Shown here in pieces: positions 60,566 through 64,000 of a stretch of DNA of 64,000 nt. The notes under the pieces were generated by a model. It saw only the letters and a program-made list of their open reading frames with translations, had not been told where the DNA came from and ran no database searches. Made by a program: the position numbers and the translations under genes. The stretch is taken from contig NC_003075.7 in NCBI RefSeq assembly GCF_000001735.4, forward strand, positions 13,331,001 through 13,395,000, in the 5' to 3' direction. Within the stretch, counting starts at the first letter, position 1, and each line of letters begins with the position of its first letter. The stretch is from Arabidopsis thaliana. Taxonomy: Eukaryota; Streptophyta; Magnoliopsida; Brassicales; Brassicaceae.

Positions 60566-61937
60566 ATGTCTGCTTTTGTCGGCAAATACGCAGGTAAATT
60601 CATACACTTAACATGCACTCTTCTTGTTGAATAACTTAGGTTCTCTCTCTTTAATGCGCTTTCTGTGTTCAGATGAGCTGATAAAGACGGCTAAGTACAT
60701 TGCCACACCGGGAAAGGGCATTTTGGCAGCAGACGAGAGCACGGGAACTATTGGGAAACGATTCGCCAGCATCAATGTTGAGAACATTGAGTCCAACCGC
60801 CAAGCTCTCCGTGAGCTCCTCTTCACGTCCCCTGGCACTTTCCCTTGCCTCTCCGGTGTTATCCTCTTCGAGGAAACCCTCTACCAGAAAACCACGGATG
60901 GCAAACCCTTCGTTGAGCTCCTCATGGTCCGTCCCTGAAAAACCAAACTCCAGCACTAGTCTTAATCATTAATCATTGGGTTCAAGAGTTGCAAAATGGA
61001 ACTTACTATTTCAATTTGGATTCTGATTCCTTTTTGTATCAGGAAAACGGAGTTATCCCTGGAATCAAAGTGGACAAGGGTGTGGTTGATCTAGCAGGAA
61101 CCAATGGCGAGACCACTACTCAGGGTCTAGATTCACTTGGTGCACGTTGCCAGGAGTATTACAAGGCAGGAGCTCGGTTTGCAAAATGGCGTGCAGTCCT
61201 CAAGATTGGGGCCACCGAGCCAAGCGAGCTCTCTATCCAAGAGAACGCCAAGGGGCTAGCCCGCTATGCCATCATCTGCCAGGAGAATGGACTCGTCCCA
61301 ATCGTCGAGCCAGAGGTACTGACCGACGGGAGCCATGACATCAAGAAATGTGCAGCGGTGACCGAGACCGTTCTTGCTGCCGTGTACAAGGCCTTGAACG
61401 ACCACCATGTCCTCCTCGAAGGCACTCTGCTTAAACCGAACATGGTCACTCCCGGCTCTGACAGCCCAAAGGTAACGAAATTAAGGATTATAGATCGTTT
61501 GATGCTACTCCTTATGGAACCACAATCAAATGAATCACAGAGACATAACTCTAAAACTATATTTCTAACAGGTTGCACCGGAAGTGATAGCGGAATACAC
61601 AGTGACTGCTCTGCGCCGCACAGTCCCACCTGCAGTTCCAGGAATCGTGTTCCTCTCAGGCGGACAGAGTGAAGAGGAAGCAACACTAAATCTGAACGCA
61701 ATGAACAAGCTCGATGTGTTGAAGCCATGGACTCTCACTTTCTCATTTGGCCGAGCCCTCCAACAAAGCACTCTCAAGGCTTGGGCAGGTAAGACAGAGA
61801 ATGTAGCCAAAGCTCAGGCCACTTTCCTGACCAGGTGCAAGGGTAACTCGGACGCTACCCTCGGGAAATACACCGGCGGGGCTTCTGGTGACTCGGCCGC
61901 CTCTGAGAGCTTGTATGAGGAAGGATACAAGTATTAG
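60566..61937 (+). CDS. FBA5: class I fructose-bisphosphate aldolase, cytosolic type (FBA5)
   Basis: Four exons: 60566-60593, 60673-60926, 61043-61471, 61572-61937, summing to 1077 nt and 358 aa. The exon structure is the same as FBA7. All expected class I motifs are intact: [54 protein letters not shown] with the Schiff-base Lys, [19 protein letters not shown] and [18 protein letters not shown]. The C-terminal GYKY supplies the Tyr needed for catalysis. It acts in cytosolic glycolysis and gluconeogenesis. It also uses a GTCCGT donor at intron 2, as in FBA7, so that site predates the duplication. I recall At4g26530. Confidence 0.96.
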
Positions 61938-63672
61938 GAGCGTTTAAATACGGGTGTCGCCTTTTATACGATTTGAATATATGTCAAATGTTTCGTAGGC
62001 GTTTAACTGTTTAAATTTTTATCGATTTGGTTTAGCGTCTGTGTAATGTTCTTAAACTGTGTTGTGTTTTTTGTGATGGTTTCTATAATATTTTCGCGCC
62101 ATGACATAACGGTTCGTTCAAAAGTTCGGTAATATCCCCTAAGTGGGTCCCACAAGGAAGTCTATCTTCTTCTTAATCACCAAAAAAAAGAAGTCATTTT
62201 CCGAAGGAGAGATATTTTTACTTGATATTTTATAATTGTAAGAATGATCTAAAACTAGTTTGGTTATAAATCCAAATCTTTGAACTATTTTTGATAACAT
62301 TGTTCATGAATTAGGGATCAGGCGGATGCTCTTACAAAATGGATTAGGGCTTGTGCAACATTATCCTGCTTATTATGTGAACAAAATTGAAGAAACATTT
62401 ATGCTTAAAAGTTATCCGAATAACAATCATAATATTAATGTTAATAATCGAAGAGAACAAAAAAAAGGGCGTTTATTTAGGCTGGAAAGTCGAAGTCATT
62501 GTTATTGAGACAGCACATGCTCATGTGATGAGGGTGGCTCAAGGGTCCACGTGATCCACTCGCTTCTGTCTTAAGCCTCTCTTCTTCTTATTCTTCTTCA
62601 TAATTTCACAAATCGTTAATATAAAAACAAACAACCAAAACACAAAACAAATCACGCATCGTTATCGCGTGTGACTCCAAATGCTCCAGTCCCAATCGGT
62701 CATTATCCTATAAAATAGATTATATTCGAGTTGTATGTTAATAAACAATCACAACATTAAAAAAATGATAAAACTCACATACTCTAACCAACCTCTAATA
62801 CATACAGTACGTCAGATAGAGTCGTTATGGAAATATCCTACATGCATGGACCAGAGGAATGAGGTACAAAACATCAATAAAAATCCAGATAAAATCGCAG
62901 TAGCCTAACATGAGGGCATGACAAGCTTTAGAAAACAATAATTTCAATTACCTCAAACTTCCTTTTATCTGCTCACAATCGAAGATCTTATACTCACATA
63001 TTTCATGTCATATTCGAGTTTTGACATGGCTTGCATACAACTTGTTTCTCGAATTACCTTCGATTAACTAATTTACTATCGATATAGGACAAATGACTAA
63101 GTATATTGGAATCGTCACATCTATTTGACTTGTTCTAATCTTTTTTATCTAGAAATTGTGGATGGAAACTGAACATTTCTTTGATAAGGAATAAGATGGT
63201 TCTGTATATCAAAAAGATATTTATAATCAGTTTGAGAAGAAGAAAAATCATCCATAAATCCAATGATAACAGGGAAAATGAAAGGCAATTAGATAGGAGT
63301 AGGACAAGAACATAGTAAATAGTTGTTAACCCAAAACAAAACAAAAAAAAAGAGGGGAAAAATATGACAGAGAAATGAAAAATCTTGATTTTAGTACCAA
63401 GTATTTTTCCATTTTATGTTCGACATTTTAATGAGATTTATAACCACCAAAATTGGTATATATGTATTATTTTTCCGTTAACTTGTTGTATGCTATTGAC
63501 GTTATTTGGGAATCAAGAATACAGGAACAAATCACTAAAATCTATTGCAACTGTAGTTGTAATTGATTATACAAAAACTTCCAAAAAATTTAAAGCTCCA
63601 ACAAAAGCATATATATTCACACAGCTTTGTAAACAATAGCTCACGGTTTACATTTGTTACCTTGTTCCTTTT
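61938..63672. other. intergenic, convergent 3' side of FBA5 and the receptor kinase gene
   Basis: About 1.7 kb of AT-rich DNA with the FBA5 3' UTR at the left and the receptor kinase 3' UTR at the right. Short ORFs (62326-62508, 63135-63344, 63385-63639) have no recognisable domain. Confidence 0.5.
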
Positions 63673-64000
63673 TTAAACGGAGTCATCCGAAAACGCAAAT
63701 GAACAATTAGACGAACCGTGAGAATTGATGATTTTCTCATTCGACATAAATTGTTGTGGCTCTTTGCTTCCGCAACCACCAGCTTTGATCTTCTCTGTCT
63801 CCGATCTTCCAACATCAATATGCCTTATTTCTGTGAGCATTGCCACAACATCTTTCATTAAAGGTCGTTCGTTTGCCTTGTTGCTAACACACAAGAACGC
63901 AACCGCAAGAGTTTGAAGCATCTCATGCATTATCGAGTCAGTCCGTCCATCGAGTCTCGGATCAAGAAGCCTGCTAGGATCTTTTTTCTCAGCCAAGTGA
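63673..64000 (-). CDS. LRR receptor-like kinase, C-terminal end (partial, probably RGI3)
   Basis: The minus-strand frame enters from the right edge and stops at 63673. It encodes the last ~108 residues of a receptor kinase: KDPSRLLDPRLDGRTDSIMH, then EMLQTLAVAFLCVSNKANER and PLMKDVVAMLTEIRHIDV. This is subdomain X-XI of an LRR-XI kinase (conserved Arg in the ERPxMKDVV motif), followed by a Gly/Ser-rich tail ending SFAFSDDSV. The rest of the gene lies outside. From position after FBA5 I infer At4g26540, known as RGI3/RGFR1, a receptor for root meristem growth factor peptides. The family assignment is secure; the gene name rests on synteny. Confidence 0.85.
   Translation of the reverse strand, partial: HLAEKKDPSRLLDPRLDGRTDSIMHEMLQTLAVAFLCVSNKANERPLMKDVVAMLTEIRHIDVGRSETEKIKAGGCGSKEPQQFMSNEKIINSHGSSNCSFAFSDDSV

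Larger units (their letters stand above)
59425..62020 (+). repeat. tandem duplication, unit 2 (UKL4 tail relic + FBA5)
   Basis: This is the second copy of the block described at 56485-59290. It starts in the UKL4 intron before exon 13 and ends in the aldolase 3' UTR (shared aaatgtttcgt and ttaactgttt). Relative to unit 1 it lacks about 60 bp of spacer after the UKL4 tail (between aaactat and gttttgtttact near 59945) and has other indels upstream of FBA5. Confidence 0.88.

Noticed and set aside
62305-62395. Short reading DQADALTKWIRAC resembling the end of a retroelement RNase H domain
   Set aside because: Only about 25 residues, no neighbouring element sequence recognised; too short to support.

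Overview
The window looks like nuclear DNA of a Brassicaceae plant, almost certainly Arabidopsis thaliana chromosome 4 (about At4g26360-At4g26540). This rests on the genes, their order and their exact spliced lengths as I recall them; no search was run. The DNA is AT-rich, genes are compact with short GT-AG introns, and most proteins are recognisable. Most exon models were checked by summing exon lengths: each CDS comes out a multiple of three and gives the expected protein length.

Layout. 1-1400: minus-strand LINE ORF2 fragment. 2027-2293: an unexplained two-copy repeat. 3099-5153: NusB-domain protein (-). 5337-5410 and 10493-10566: two tRNA-Ile(AAU) genes (-) in duplicated flanks, enclosing a large DC1/C1-domain gene (7078-10173, +). 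11207-13418: cytosolic pyruvate kinase (+). 13953-15023: RING-H2 ligase (-), divergent from RHIP1 (15760-17791, +). 18138-19392: DUF3741-type protein (-). 19895-21487: gibberellin methyltransferase GAMT1 (-). 24229-26326: COP9 signalosome CSN6B (+), convergent with WRKY34 (26596-28550, -). 31556-33920: HAPLESS 8-like protein (+). 34737-36384: nuclear-envelope WIP1 (+). 36645-37629: LORELEI (-). 38530-39009: broken SABATH methyltransferase (+). 40377-41343: CML21 (+). 41885-44793: STAR/KH RNA-binding protein (-). 45719-45997: nicotianamine synthase remnant (-). 46685-47504: DUF2431 protein (-). 49425-50231: NHL/LEA-2 membrane protein (+). 51456-52571: SufE-BolA fusion SUFE1 (-). 53503-56920: uridine kinase-like UKL4 (+). 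57676-59191 and 60566-61937: tandem aldolases FBA7 and FBA5 (+). 63673-64000: C-terminus of an LRR receptor kinase, probably RGI3 (-).

There are no operons; each gene has its own promoter. Several genes act in reproduction (GAMT1, WRKY34, LORELEI, HAPLESS 8-like) or central metabolism (pyruvate kinase, two aldolases, uridine salvage). From memory, much of the gene order matches the At5g56050-At5g56350 block on chromosome 5, which fits a whole-genome-duplication pair. The NAS remnant beside the DUF2431 gene looks like a gene lost from this copy.

The most notable features are: (1) a tandem duplication of about 2.7 kb that copied the UKL4 3' end plus an aldolase gene, leaving a broken UKL4 tail between FBA7 and FBA5; (2) FBA7 substitutions at phosphate-binding aldolase positions that FBA5 keeps; (3) an internally duplicated N-terminal domain of about 480 residues on the DC1 protein, which lies between duplicated tRNA-Ile genes; and (4) two gene relics (SABATH, NAS). 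I saw no clear sign of a wholly new biological system.
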